A DNA stretch of 64,000 nt from Paractinoplanes tereljensis (GTDB lineage: Bacteria > Actinomycetota > Actinomycetes > Mycobacteriales > Micromonosporaceae), in the NCBI RefSeq assembly GCF_016862435.1, contig NZ_BOMY01000018.1, positions 1 through 64,000 of the forward strand, read 5' to 3'. The notes under the pieces are model-generated. The model saw only the letters and a program-made list of their open reading frames with translations. It was not told the DNA's origin and did no database searches. Below, piece after piece: positions 48,874-57,453 of the stretch. Position 1 is the stretch's first letter, and each line of letters starts with the position of its first letter. Both the position numbers and the translations under genes were made by a program.

Positions 48874-51231
48874 TCAGGCGCTGACCTTCTCCGACGGCGT
48901 CGCGGACGCCGGGGCGTCGTCGCCCATCGAGATCGGCTTGCGCTTGCTCCAGACCACCGCACCCACGATGATCGCCGCCGCCACCAGGGCGATGGTGACC
49001 CGCAGCGGGGTGTTCGCGTCGGTGCCGATGCTCCAGCTCACGACGGCCGGCGCGATCAGCAGCGAGACCAGGTTCATCACCTTGAGCAGCGGGTTGATGG
49101 CCGGGCCGGCGGTGTCCTTGAACGGGTCACCCACGGTGTCGCCGATGACCGTCGCGGCGTGGGCGTCGGAGCCCTTGCCACCGAACGCGCCGTCCTCGAC
49201 CAGCTTCTTGGCGTTGTCCCAGGCGCCGCCCGAGTTCGACAGGAAGACCGCCATCAGCGTGCCGGTACCGATCGCACCGGCCAGGTAGGACGCCAGCGCA
49301 CCGGCACCCAGGCCGAAGCCGACCGCGATCGGCGCGAGAATCGCCAGCAGACCGGGGGTGACCAGCTCGCGCTGCGCGTCCCGGGTGCAGATGTCGACGA
49401 CCCGGCCGTACTCGGGCCGCTGGGTGCGGTCCATGATGCCGGGGAACTCGCGGAACTGGCGGCGGACCTCCATCACGACCGCGCCCGCCGAGCGGGACAC
49501 GGCGTTGATCGCCAGGCCGGAGAAGAGGAACACCACGGCCGCGCCGACCAGCAGGCCGACCAGGTTGCGCGGGTTCGAGATGTTCAGCAGGCCGAGGATC
49601 TCGGTGCCCACCTTGGCCGGGTCGATGCCGGCCTCGGCCAGCGAGCTGGCCAGGGTGTTGGTGTACGAGCCGAACAGGGCGGTGGCGGCCAGCACGGCGG
49701 TCGCGATCGCGATGCCCTTGGTGATCGCCTTGGTGGTGTTACCGACCGCGTCCAGCTCGGTCAGGATCTGCGCGCCCTTCTCGTCGACGTCGCCGGACAT
49801 CTCGGCGATGCCCTGCGCGTTGTCGGAGATCGGGCCGAAGGTGTCCATCGCGACGATGACGCCGACCGTGGTGAGCAGGCCGGTGCCGGCCAGCGCCACC
49901 GCGAACAGCGACAGGGTCAGCGACGAGCCGCCGAGCAGGAACGCGCCGAACACGCCGGCGCCGATCACCAGCGCCGAGTAGACCGCCGACTCGAGGCCGA
50001 CGCTGATGCCGGCCAGCACCACGGTGGCCGCGCCGGTCTGCGACGACTTGCCGATGTCCTGCACCGGGCGCCGGTTGGTCTCGGTGAAGTAGCCGGTCAG
50101 CGCCTGGATGGCGGCGGCCAGCACGATGCCGATGATGACCGCACCGACCGCGACCCAGCGCGGGTCGCGACCGCTGGCGACCACGCCCGCGTCGATGGTG
50201 GTGTCGTTGAAGCCGGCGAAGGTCGACGGCAGGTAGATGAAGCTGACCACGGCCACCACCACCGCGGAGACCGCGGCCGAGATGTAGAAGGCCCGGTTGA
50301 TCGCGGTGAGACCGTTCTTGTCGGACGGACGCAGCCGGGTGATGAAGACACCGAGGATGGCGATCACGACGCCGACCGTGGAGACGATCAGCGGGAAGAT
50401 CAGACCGTCCTGACCGAACGCGGCCTGGCCCAGGATCAGCGCGGCCACCAGGGTCACCGCGTACGACTCGAACAGGTCGGCCGCCATGCCGGCACAGTCA
50501 CCGACGTTGTCGCCCACGTTGTCGGCGATCGTCGCGGCGTTGCGCGGGTCGTCCTCGGGGATGCCCTGCTCGACCTTGCCGACCAGGTCGGCGCCGACGT
50601 CGGCGGCCTTGGTGAAGATGCCGCCGCCGACCCGCATGAACATGGCCAGCAGGGCGGCACCGAAGCCGAAGCCCTCCAGCACGGTCGGTGCGTCGGTCTT
50701 GAAGATCAGTACGACCAGCGCGCCACCGAAGAGGCCCAGGCCGACGGTGAGGAAGCCGACCACCCCACCGGTGCGGAACGCGATGCCCATGGCGGTCTCG
50801 CGTCCGCCCTGTTCACCGGCCGCCGCGGCCACCCGGAGGTTGGCCCGGGTCGCGAGCGCCATGCCCGCGCCGCCGATGAACGACGAGAAGACCGCACCCA
50901 CGATGAAGAAGAGCGACCGGCCGATCTTGACCCAAACCTCGTTGTCGGTGTCGTGCACCGGCAGGAGGAAGAGCAGCACGACCGCGATCACTACGAAGAT
51001 CGCCAAGGTCTTGAACTGGCGGAACAGGTACGCCGAGGCGCCTTCCTGCACGGCGCCGGCGATCTCCTGCATGTTTTTGGTGCCACGCCCGGCCTTCAGA
51101 ACCGACTGGACGAACATCGCCGCGAAGCCCAGCGCGATAAGCGCGAAGACCAGCGCGACGATGATAAATGTGACGTTCGACCCGCTCAGGGACACTTCGC
51201 CCGCGGCAGTAGTTAACAAAGTCTCGGACAT
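48874..51231 (-). CDS. hppA: membrane proton-pumping pyrophosphatase
   Basis: 785 residues, about 16 membrane helices. The PPi-binding motif is DVGADLVGKVEQGIPEDDPRNAATIADNVGDNVGDCAGM. The motif GNTTKAITKG carries a Lys where potassium-dependent enzymes have Ala, so this is a K+-independent, proton-type pump. It hydrolyses PPi and moves H+ outward. The ATG at 51231 has AGGAGG upstream. The transcript leader carries a strong hairpin at 51299-51320 and an upstream TACAGT -10-like box near 51350. Confidence 0.94.
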   Translation of the reverse strand: MSETLLTTAAGEVSLSGSNVTFIIVALVFALIALGFAAMFVQSVLKAGRGTKNMQEIAGAVQEGASAYLFRQFKTLAIFVVIAVVLLFLLPVHDTDNEVWVKIGRSLFFIVGAVFSSFIGGAGMALATRANLRVAAAAGEQGGRETAMGIAFRTGGVVGFLTVGLGLFGGALVVLIFKTDAPTVLEGFGFGAALLAMFMRVGGGIFTKAADVGADLVGKVEQGIPEDDPRNAATIADNVGDNVGDCAGMAADLFESYAVTLVAALILGQAAFGQDGLIFPLIVSTVGVVIAILGVFITRLRPSDKNGLTAINRAFYISAAVSAVVVAVVSFIYLPSTFAGFNDTTIDAGVVASGRDPRWVAVGAVIIGIVLAAAIQALTGYFTETNRRPVQDIGKSSQTGAATVVLAGISVGLESAVYSALVIGAGVFGAFLLGGSSLTLSLFAVALAGTGLLTTVGVIVAMDTFGPISDNAQGIAEMSGDVDEKGAQILTELDAVGNTTKAITKGIAIATAVLAATALFGSYTNTLASSLAEAGIDPAKVGTEILGLLNISNPRNLVGLLVGAAVVFLFSGLAINAVSRSAGAVVMEVRRQFREFPGIMDRTQRPEYGRVVDICTRDAQRELVTPGLLAILAPIAVGFGLGAGALASYLAGAIGTGTLMAVFLSNSGGAWDNAKKLVEDGAFGGKGSDAHAATVIGDTVGDPFKDTAGPAINPLLKVMNLVSLLIAPAVVSWSIGTDANTPLRVTIALVAAAIIVGAVVWSKRKPISMGDDAPASATPSEKVSA

Positions 51232-51298
51232 CAATGTCCTCCTGTACGTACACCCGACCGCACCCGAACCGGCGGACGAGACCGCCCGGGCGCACACG

Positions 51299-51320
51299 TG
51301 GCCCCGCGGGTGCGGGGCCA
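51299..51320 (-). promoter_or_regulatory. hairpin in the hppA leader
   Basis: Perfect 9-bp stem tggccccgc/gcggggcca with a gggt loop in the 5' leader of hppA. It may affect transcript stability or act as an upstream terminator. Confidence 0.5.
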
Positions 51321-51460
51321 GGAGCAGTAGCTGATAACTCGCGTACTGTATCGGCCAACCGTGGTGATGGTCACACCCGGCTCCGGCCGTGTCGTGGTGA
51401 TGTTCGCCGCTGTGTTAGCGCGGCGCCAGAGGTGCAAAGATGATTTTTGATCTTTCCGGG

Positions 51461-51901
51461 CTAGCGCCGCTGAACCGGCCACACCATTCGGACCTCAGTG
51501 CCCGGACCATCCTCGACCGGGCGAACCTGCAGGTCATCGACAAATCCGGCGAGAAGCGCGAAGCCGACGCCGGTGGTGAGGGCCTCGTCGGTCAGCGACT
51601 CGGCGGCCAATTCGTCCGGCGGCAACTTGGCCAGACCCACGCTCGCCTCGATCGGGGCGTGGTCGATCACTCGGACGGCGTAAGCCTCCGAATCAGACAT
51701 TTCGACAGTGACCAGGTCGGGCAGACCGTACTGGTTGTGCAGCGCGACGGCCCGGGTGCACGCCTCGCCGATCGCCAACCGGACCTCGTCCAGCAGTTCC
51801 TCGGCGACCCCCGCCCGCCGGGCCACTGCCACGCCGACGAGCCGGGCCGTGCGGACGTGCACCGGCGCCGGCGAGAAGGACAGGCGGACCGTCGCCATCA
51901 C
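51461..51901 (-). CDS. anti-sigma factor (serine-kinase ATP-binding fold)
   Basis: 146 residues of the RsbW/SpoIIAB-like HATPase_c_2 type: [25 protein letters not shown] is the N-box region, and [15 protein letters not shown] with [17 protein letters not shown] is the rest of the nucleotide site. The N-box lacks the usual Asn, so kinase activity is uncertain. It overlaps the upstream STAS gene by 4 bp and probably binds that protein and a sigma factor in a partner-switching module. Confidence 0.82.
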   Translation of the reverse strand: MMATVRLSFSPAPVHVRTARLVGVAVARRAGVAEELLDEVRLAIGEACTRAVALHNQYGLPDLVTVEMSDSEAYAVRVIDHAPIEASVGLAKLPPDELAAESLTDEALTTGVGFALLAGFVDDLQVRPVEDGPGTEVRMVWPVQRR

Positions 51902-52257
51902 GAAGTCAAACCGCTGCCGTCGCCGTCCCCGGTGGCCGCCTCGATCGATGGATAGATCGGGAACACCTGATCGAGCGCCGTGATCCGGAAGATCTTCAGC
52001 AGCGGCTCCTTGGAACAGACCAGCCCGAACGTGCCGTTCGCCACCCGTAGCCGTTTCATCGCGCCAACCAGCACGCCGAGCCCGGTGGAGTCGAGAAAAT
52101 CGACTCCGGCCAGGTCGACGATGACGTTGCGCGCACCCGCATCGACGAGCTCAACGAGGCGCTCCCGCAACCTCGGAGCGGTGTAAACGTCGACCTCACC
52201 GCCAACCTCAAGCACGGTGTGCTCGGCGACGGTCCGTGTCGCAAGGGACAGCTCCAT
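51898..52257 (-). CDS. STAS anti-anti-sigma factor
   Basis: 119 residues from the ATG at 52257 (GGGAGGAGG upstream). STAS fold: [57 protein letters not shown], with the phosphorylatable Ser in DSTGLG. It is coupled to the anti-sigma gene (ATGA overlap). It would free the sigma factor when dephosphorylated (family role, inference here). Confidence 0.9.
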   Translation of the reverse strand: MELSLATRTVAEHTVLEVGGEVDVYTAPRLRERLVELVDAGARNVIVDLAGVDFLDSTGLGVLVGAMKRLRVANGTFGLVCSKEPLLKIFRITALDQVFPIYPSIEAATGDGDGSGLTS

Positions 52258-52368
52258 CGCTCCTCCTCCCTGCGATCTCAACCAGAATCTAACCATCGCC
52301 CGTCTTCGGCCGACGCGTGGCACCCACCCGTCCTACCCGTTTGAGGTTCGGGCCATACCGGTGTCACA

Positions 52369-54718
52369 GTGCTCTCCGTGTCCTCCACCGTGTCGTTGTC
52401 CCAGCTCTTCTGGAGCCGCGGAGACGACTCGCCGGTCACTCACGTCGAGCGGATCCCGCCCCGATCCGGATCACCGGTGGCCTGGCCGCAGTGGGCCGCA
52501 CCCACCTTCGTCGACGCTTGCCGCGATCAAGGGATCAGCTCGCCCTGGGCGCATCAGGCGACCGCCGCGACCCTGGCCGTCGAGGGCACCAACGTCGTAC
52601 TGGCCACCGGGACGGCGTCCGGAAAATCGCTCGGCTACCAGATGCCGGTGCTCTCCCGGCTGCTGACCGACCCGCGCGCCACGGCGCTCTACATCGCGCC
52701 GGCCAAGGCACTCGCCGCCGATCAGCTGCGCGCCGTCGCGCGTTTCGGCCTTCCCGGGGTACGCCCGGCCACCTACGACGGCGACACCTCGCGCGAGGAA
52801 CGCGAGTGGATCCGAGAGCACTCCCGCTTTGTCCTGACAAACCCCGACATGCTGCATCATGGGATTTTGCCGGGACACGAACGCTGGGCGGTCTTCCTGC
52901 GGAGGCTTGCGTACGTCGTAATTGACGAGTGCCACACCTATCGCGGGGTGTTCGGCTCGCATGTCGCGCACGTGCTGCGGCGGCTGCGCCGGGCGGCGGC
53001 CCGGTACGGCGGCAAGCCCACGTTCGTCCTCGCCTCGGCGACCTCGGGTGATCCGGCCGAGGCGGCTTCCCGGTTGCTCGGGTTGCCGGTGACCGCGGTT
53101 ACCGAGGACGCCTCGCCCCGGGGTGGGGTGACGTTCGCGCTGTGGGAACCCCCGCTCCTGCCCCCTGCCTTTACCCCGGCCGTTGACGACGTGGAGATCG
53201 AGCTCCCGCAGGTGCGGCGGTCCGCGCTTCGGGAGACAGCCGACCTGCTCACCAACGCGATCCTGGCCGGCACCCGGACGCTCGCCTTCGTGCGCTCGCG
53301 GCGGGGCGCGGAGGTCGTCGCGGCGGTCACCCGGCGGCAGCTGGACGAGGCCGTGCCCGGGTTGGGCGAGCGGGTCGCGGCCTACCGGGCCGGCTACCTC
53401 AAGGAGGACCGGCGGGCCATCGAGCGGGCCCTGCTCTCCGGCGAGCTGCTCGGGCTGGCCTCGACCAACGCGCTCGAGCTCGGCGTCGACCTGGTCGGCC
53501 TGGACGCCGTCCTGATCTGCGGTTACCCCGGCACCCGGGCGTCGCTGTGGCAACAGGCGGGCCGGGCCGGGCGAGCCGGCGGCGAGGCACTCGCGGTGCT
53601 GATCGCCCGGGACGACCCGCTCGACACCTATCTCGTGCACCACCCCGAGGCGCTGTTCGGCCGCCCGGTCGAGGTCACCGTGCTGGACCCGGCCAACCCC
53701 TACGTGCTCGGGCCCCAGCTGTGCTGCGCCGCCTCGGAGGCGCCGATCACCGAGGCCGACCTCGAACTGTTTCGGCGGCGACGTGGCCCGGGCCGCCGTG
53801 GACGGCCTGACCCAGTCGGGCGCGCTGCGCCGCCGCCCGTCCGGCTGGTACTGGACGCACACCGGCCGCCCCGACGTGGACCTGCGCGGCACCGGTGGCG
53901 CCCCCGTCCAGGTGGTGGAGCAGCCGACCGGCCGGCTGCTCGGCACGGTCGACCCCGAGTCGTCGCACGCCATGCTGCACACCGGGGCGGTCTATCTGCA
54001 CCAGGGCGTCACCTACGTGGTCGACGACCTGGACCTGGAGGACGCGATCGCCCTGGTGCACCCCGAGGAACCGGACTGGTCCACGCACGCCCGCGACGTC
54101 ACCGACCTGACCGTGGTCAGCGTCCGTTCGTACGTGGACGCCGGCCCGGTCGGCCTGTTCCTCGGCGAGGTCGACGTGACCAACCAGGTGGTGTCCTACC
54201 AGCGCCGGCGGATCGGTTCCGGCGAAGTTATCGACACCCGCCCGCTCGACCTCCCGCTCCGCGAGCTGCGCACCGTCGCGGTCTGGTTCACCGTGTCGCC
54301 GCCGGCCCTGGAAGCGGCCGGGGTGAAGCCGCCGGACTTCCCCGGCGCCCTGCACGCCGCCGAGCACGCCGCGATCGGCCTGCTCCCGCTCATGGCGACG
54401 TGCGACCGTTGGGACATCGGCGGCCTGTCCACGGCCAGCCACGGCGACACCGAGGCCCCCACGGTCTTCGTGTACGACGGCCACCCCGGCGGGGCGGGCT
54501 TCGCCGAGCGGGCCTACGCGACCGCCGCCGAGTGGCTCACCGCCACCCGGGAGGCGATCGCCGCGTGCGCCTGCGAATCCGGCTGCCCGTCCTGCGTCCA
54601 GTCCCCGAAGTGCGGCAACGGCAACAACCCGCTGCACAAGCCGGGCGCCGTCGCAGTCCTGGACGCCGTCCTGGACGCCGTCCTGGCCGCCCTGGCCACT
54701 CAGTCCACCACCGCGTAG
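52369..54718 (+). pseudogene. MrfA/YprA-like DEAD/DEAH helicase with one-base frameshift
   Basis: The first 467 codons contain Walker A ATGTASGKS (about 78-86), DECH (186-189), FVRSRRGAEVV and SGELLGLASTNALELGVDLVGLDAVLICGYPGTRASLWQQAGRAGRAG. At ttt 53770-53772 the frame shifts; removing one t restores LFGGDVARAAVDGLTQSG and the rest of the family. The C-terminal DUF1998 part has CACESGCPSCVQSPKCGNGNNP, the four Cys that bind Zn in MrfA. Intact length would be about 782 residues. It unwinds DNA in mitomycin-type repair in other bacteria. Either a true mutation, a programmed shift or a sequence error. The end overlaps the tad operon by 19 bp. Confidence 0.9.
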
Positions 54719-55071
54719 ACCGGGCCGGCTCGGGCCTTCGCCGTCGCGTGTCTGGTCAGGCCCGGCATCGGGTGCACCTCCACCTCGGCTCGCACGGTGA
54801 CCTCCAGGCCGTCGACCACGCAGAGCGTCATGTCGCCGCCGTTGGCGGACACGAAGCGGCCCGCTCGATCACAGACCGCCAACTGCCCGTAGATCGCCTC
54901 CGACGCCCCGGCCAGCGCGCCCAGATCGGCGGCACTGCGGGCCTGATGCCGCCCGACCCGCGCGGTGCCGATCGAGGCACTGGCCAGCCCCGCCACCACC
55001 AGGGTCAGCCCGATCGCCAGCACGAAGACGGTGGCCGCACCCCGGTCCCGATCCGCCCGGTCCACCCGCAT
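54700..55071 (-). CDS. TadG/TadE-like pilus-assembly membrane protein
   Basis: 123 residues. N-terminal DRDRGAATVFVLAIGLTLVVAGLASASIGTARVGRHQARSAADLGALAGA, a TadE/TadG-like (Rv3654c-type) membrane anchor. The rest is a small extracytoplasmic domain with VSANGGDMTLCVVDGLEVTVRAEVEV. Probably part of the Flp/Tad pilus. Start overlaps the upstream stop by one base (TGATG). Confidence 0.8.
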   Translation of the reverse strand: MRVDRADRDRGAATVFVLAIGLTLVVAGLASASIGTARVGRHQARSAADLGALAGASEAIYGQLAVCDRAGRFVSANGGDMTLCVVDGLEVTVRAEVEVHPMPGLTRHATAKARAGPVYAVVD

Positions 55072-55427
55072 CACGGCATCTCCGGTTCCCGGGCGGCGAC
55101 CGCGCGCCCGGTCACGGTGATCACCGGAAGGTGGGCGCCGAGCAGGCTCACCCGCGCCCGCACGACGGCGGTGACCGTCTCCGCCCCGACGTCGATGTCC
55201 ACGTCGGCCCCGGCCGGAGCCTCCCGGCTCGCCGCCGCGGCCGCCCCCTCGCCCCGAGAACCGGCGAGTGCTCCCTCCCGCGCCGCGTCGACGCACTGAC
55301 CCTTGGCGGTCACCGCCGCCACCGCGGTGAGCCCGGCCAGGAGCAGCAGGATGAGCGCCGGCAGCCCGGCCGCGAGCTCGGCGGTGAACGATCCCCGGTC
55401 CCGGCCGGGCCACCGGCGCCCGGTCAC
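55071..55427 (-). CDS. TadE-like pilus protein
   Basis: 118 residues: GSFTAELAAGLPALILLLLAGLTAVAAVTAKGQCVDAAREGALAGSRGE, a TadE membrane segment with the conserved Glu. The C-terminal part is exported (VDIDVGAETVTAVVRARVSLLGAHLPVITVTGRAV). The GTG at 55427 forms a GTGA overlap with the pilin gene. Confidence 0.82.
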   Translation of the reverse strand: MTGRRWPGRDRGSFTAELAAGLPALILLLLAGLTAVAAVTAKGQCVDAAREGALAGSRGEGAAAAASREAPAGADVDIDVGAETVTAVVRARVSLLGAHLPVITVTGRAVAAREPEMP

Positions 55428-55624
55428 CTCAGCGCCCGGTTGATGATGTCGGTGAGCGCCGCCTGCACGTTGTCGCCCCCGACGACCTTGAGCAGGACCC
55501 CGGCGAACGCCACCGCCGCCAGGGTGCCGACGGCGTATTCCGCGGTACTCATCCCGGCGTCGGCGGCCTCGCTCCGCAGCCGGGCAAAGTTCGCGATCAG
55601 TCTGTGCACGTAGTTCCCCTTCAT
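55424..55624 (-). CDS. Flp-type pilin (DUF4244)
   Basis: 66 residues: MKGNYVHRLIANFARLRSEAADAGMSTAEYAVGTLAAVAFAGVLLKVVGGDNVQ, matching the DUF4244/Flp pilin pattern with a Glu-Tyr-Ala-Val around the prepilin peptidase cut (MSTAEYAV). Likely the major pilin subunit. It overlaps the next gene by 4 bp and starts at the ATG at 55624. Confidence 0.8.
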   Translation of the reverse strand: MKGNYVHRLIANFARLRSEAADAGMSTAEYAVGTLAAVAFAGVLLKVVGGDNVQAALTDIINRALR

Positions 55625-55757
55625 TCGTGTCTTGCCAGTGGCCACCGGCCGGCGACCACTGCCGGAAGCCGCAGCCCGCCGCCACCCGGCGACGAACCAC
55701 GGAGTCAAAGCACGCCCGCCCCTTTTACGCGGCCGAACGCGGTGTCCGAGCCCGGCG

Positions 55758-56471
55758 TCAGAGCACGTCGGCCAGCACGGAGATCAGGATTGGGACCAGG
55801 CCGGCCAGCAGGAACGCGGGCAGGAAGCACAGCCCCAGCGGCAGGACGATGAGGACACCGGCACGCTGGGCCGCCGCCTCGGCGGCCACCGCCCGGTCGG
55901 CGCGCAGGTCGTCGGCGAGCCGCCCGAGCGCCCCGGCCAGCGCACCGCCGCTGGCGCTGGACCGCACCGTCGCCGCGATCAGCCGGTCGGCCCCAGTGAC
56001 CCCGGCCAGGTGCGCCCACGCCTCGGCCGGCTCGGCTCCGAGCCGCAGCGACCGGGCGGTCCGCTGCAGCCGACCGCCGAGCGGACCACCGAGCGCCTCG
56101 GCCACCGCGCCGGCCGCCCGGTCGAGCGGCGCACCGGCCCGCAACGCCGCCGCCAGCAGATCCGCCCCGAGCGGAAGGTCGGCCGTGGCGGCGAGCCGTT
56201 CCCGGCGCAGGTGCGGCGGCTCCCGCCGGCGCAACAGCCGCTCGGCCACCACCGCGGCGACGACCCCGGCCGCGAGTCCCCACCAGGTCCCGACCAGGCC
56301 GGCCACGCCGAGCCCGATCCCGGCGGCGCTGAGCAGCCGGGCCCGGCGCCCGTCGGCGACCGGCGGATCGGCCGACATCCGCAGCCGGCGCAACCGCCGC
56401 CGAGCCCGGCCCGGCCACGCGACCGGCATCAGCAGCACGAGCGCCGCCGCCCCGGCGAGAAGCGCGATCAC
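55758..56471 (-). CDS. tadC: TadC-like pilus assembly protein
   Basis: 237 residues, type II secretion F domain, shorter than usual TadC. LATLADLPLGADLLAAALRAGAPLDRAAGAVAEALGGPLGGRLQRTARSLRLG and GALAGALGRLADDLRADRAVAAEAAAQRAGVLIVLPLGLCFLPAFLLAGLVPI show the typical core and final membrane helix. It forms the membrane platform with TadB. Its GTG start overlaps the stop of the 112-residue gene (GTGA). Confidence 0.85.
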   Translation of the reverse strand: MIALLAGAAALVLLMPVAWPGRARRRLRRLRMSADPPVADGRRARLLSAAGIGLGVAGLVGTWWGLAAGVVAAVVAERLLRRREPPHLRRERLAATADLPLGADLLAAALRAGAPLDRAAGAVAEALGGPLGGRLQRTARSLRLGAEPAEAWAHLAGVTGADRLIAATVRSSASGGALAGALGRLADDLRADRAVAAEAAAQRAGVLIVLPLGLCFLPAFLLAGLVPILISVLADVL

Positions 56472-56806
56472 GGCACCGCCCCCGACTCAGCAACGATCTC
56501 CGCGGCATCCACCGCCGCCAGCTCGACACCAGCTGCGGTCGCCACGGCGGCCTCAGCGCCACCACGGACGAACGCACCGACGTCGACCAGCTCGGCTCCG
56601 CTGCCCTCAGTCGGCTCGGCGCCCGTGCGGACGAGCGCACCGTTGCCGGCCGGCTCCGCCGACGGCTCGGCGGCCGCGCAGGCCACCGCGGAGGCCGGCG
56701 CGTTTCGTGGGCCGACCAGCGCGACCAGGCAGCACGGCCGCAGCGCGACCCGCACCGGGCCGCCGGCCTCCAACAGCGCCGCGAGCGAGCATCCGGTGCC
56801 GCTCAT
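56468..56806 (-). CDS. unrecognised 112-residue protein between tadB and tadC
   Basis: MSGTGCSLAALLEAGGPVRVALRPCCLVALVGPRNAPAS, then an Ala/Glu/Gly/Val-rich acidic tail to EIVAESGAVP. Overlaps tadB by ATGA and tadC by GTGA, so its reading frame is fixed by translational coupling on both sides. It has Cys at positions 6, 25, 26 and 43 and no clear membrane helix or signal. Not recognised as any family; a possible Tad accessory factor. Confidence 0.6.
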   Translation of the reverse strand: MSGTGCSLAALLEAGGPVRVALRPCCLVALVGPRNAPASAVACAAAEPSAEPAGNGALVRTGAEPTEGSGAELVDVGAFVRGGAEAAVATAAGVELAAVDAAEIVAESGAVP

Positions 56807-57453
56807 CGGGCCAGCCTCTCGGCCCAGAGCAGCCCGCCGCTCTGCAGAACGAGCGCCCCGATCGCGCAGGCCGCCCCGATCGGCGTGTGCAGCAGGACCG
56901 CCATCGGATCCGCCCCGATCGCCCGGCCCAGCCCGATCCCGCCGAGCGGAAGGCCGGCCAGCAGCATCGCGGTGGCCTGCGCCCCGGCGGCCTGCGCCGA
57001 TGCCTTGGCGGCCGCCCGATCGGCGGCCCGCGCGTCGGCCTCGATCCGCTCGACCAGATCGGCGGCGGGAGCACCGGTGCGTTCGGCCAGCTGCCACACC
57101 GACGAGGTGAGCCGCGCGATGCGATCCGCAGACAGCGGCCCGACAACCCGGGCGACCGGCGGCAACCCGGCCCGCAGATCGGCCGCGAGCGCCGACAGCC
57201 CGTCCAGCGCCGCCGCCCGCGCGACGCCGTCCTTGCGCTGGGCCGACCGCCGGAGCAACGCCCGCCCGGCCAGCCCGGAATAGGCCGCCCCGATCACGGC
57301 GGCCACCGGCCCACCCCCGACCAGTCCCAGACCGGTGACCACCCCGACCACCACCACGACCGTCCGGCGAGGACGGGCGAACAGCCCGGCCGGCAGGCGC
57401 AGCCGTTCCTGGGCCCGGCCGCCCGGCCGGCCGGCCACCAGCTCCCCGTTCAC
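56803..57453 (-). CDS. tadB: TadB-like pilus assembly protein
   Basis: 216 residues. Hydrophobic N-terminus (TVVVVVGVVTGLGLVGGGPVAAVIGAAYSGL) and the F-domain core DGLSALAADLRAGLPPVARVVGPLSADRIARLTSSVWQLAERTGAPAADLVERIEADARAADRAAAKASAQAAGAQATAMLLAGLPLGGIGLGRA. It partners TadC in the inner-membrane platform. The ATG at 57453 overlaps the tadA stop by 4 bp. Confidence 0.85.
   Translation of the reverse strand: MNGELVAGRPGGRAQERLRLPAGLFARPRRTVVVVVGVVTGLGLVGGGPVAAVIGAAYSGLAGRALLRRSAQRKDGVARAAALDGLSALAADLRAGLPPVARVVGPLSADRIARLTSSVWQLAERTGAPAADLVERIEADARAADRAAAKASAQAAGAQATAMLLAGLPLGGIGLGRAIGADPMAVLLHTPIGAACAIGALVLQSGGLLWAERLAR

Noticed and set aside
48823..51216. 797-codon frame opposite hppA
   Set aside because: Asp/Gln/Arg-rich mirror frame of a certain gene.
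53783..54718. Independent gene for the DUF1998 half of the helicase
   Set aside because: No RBS or promoter and exact continuity with the upstream half after removing one t, so it is one broken gene.
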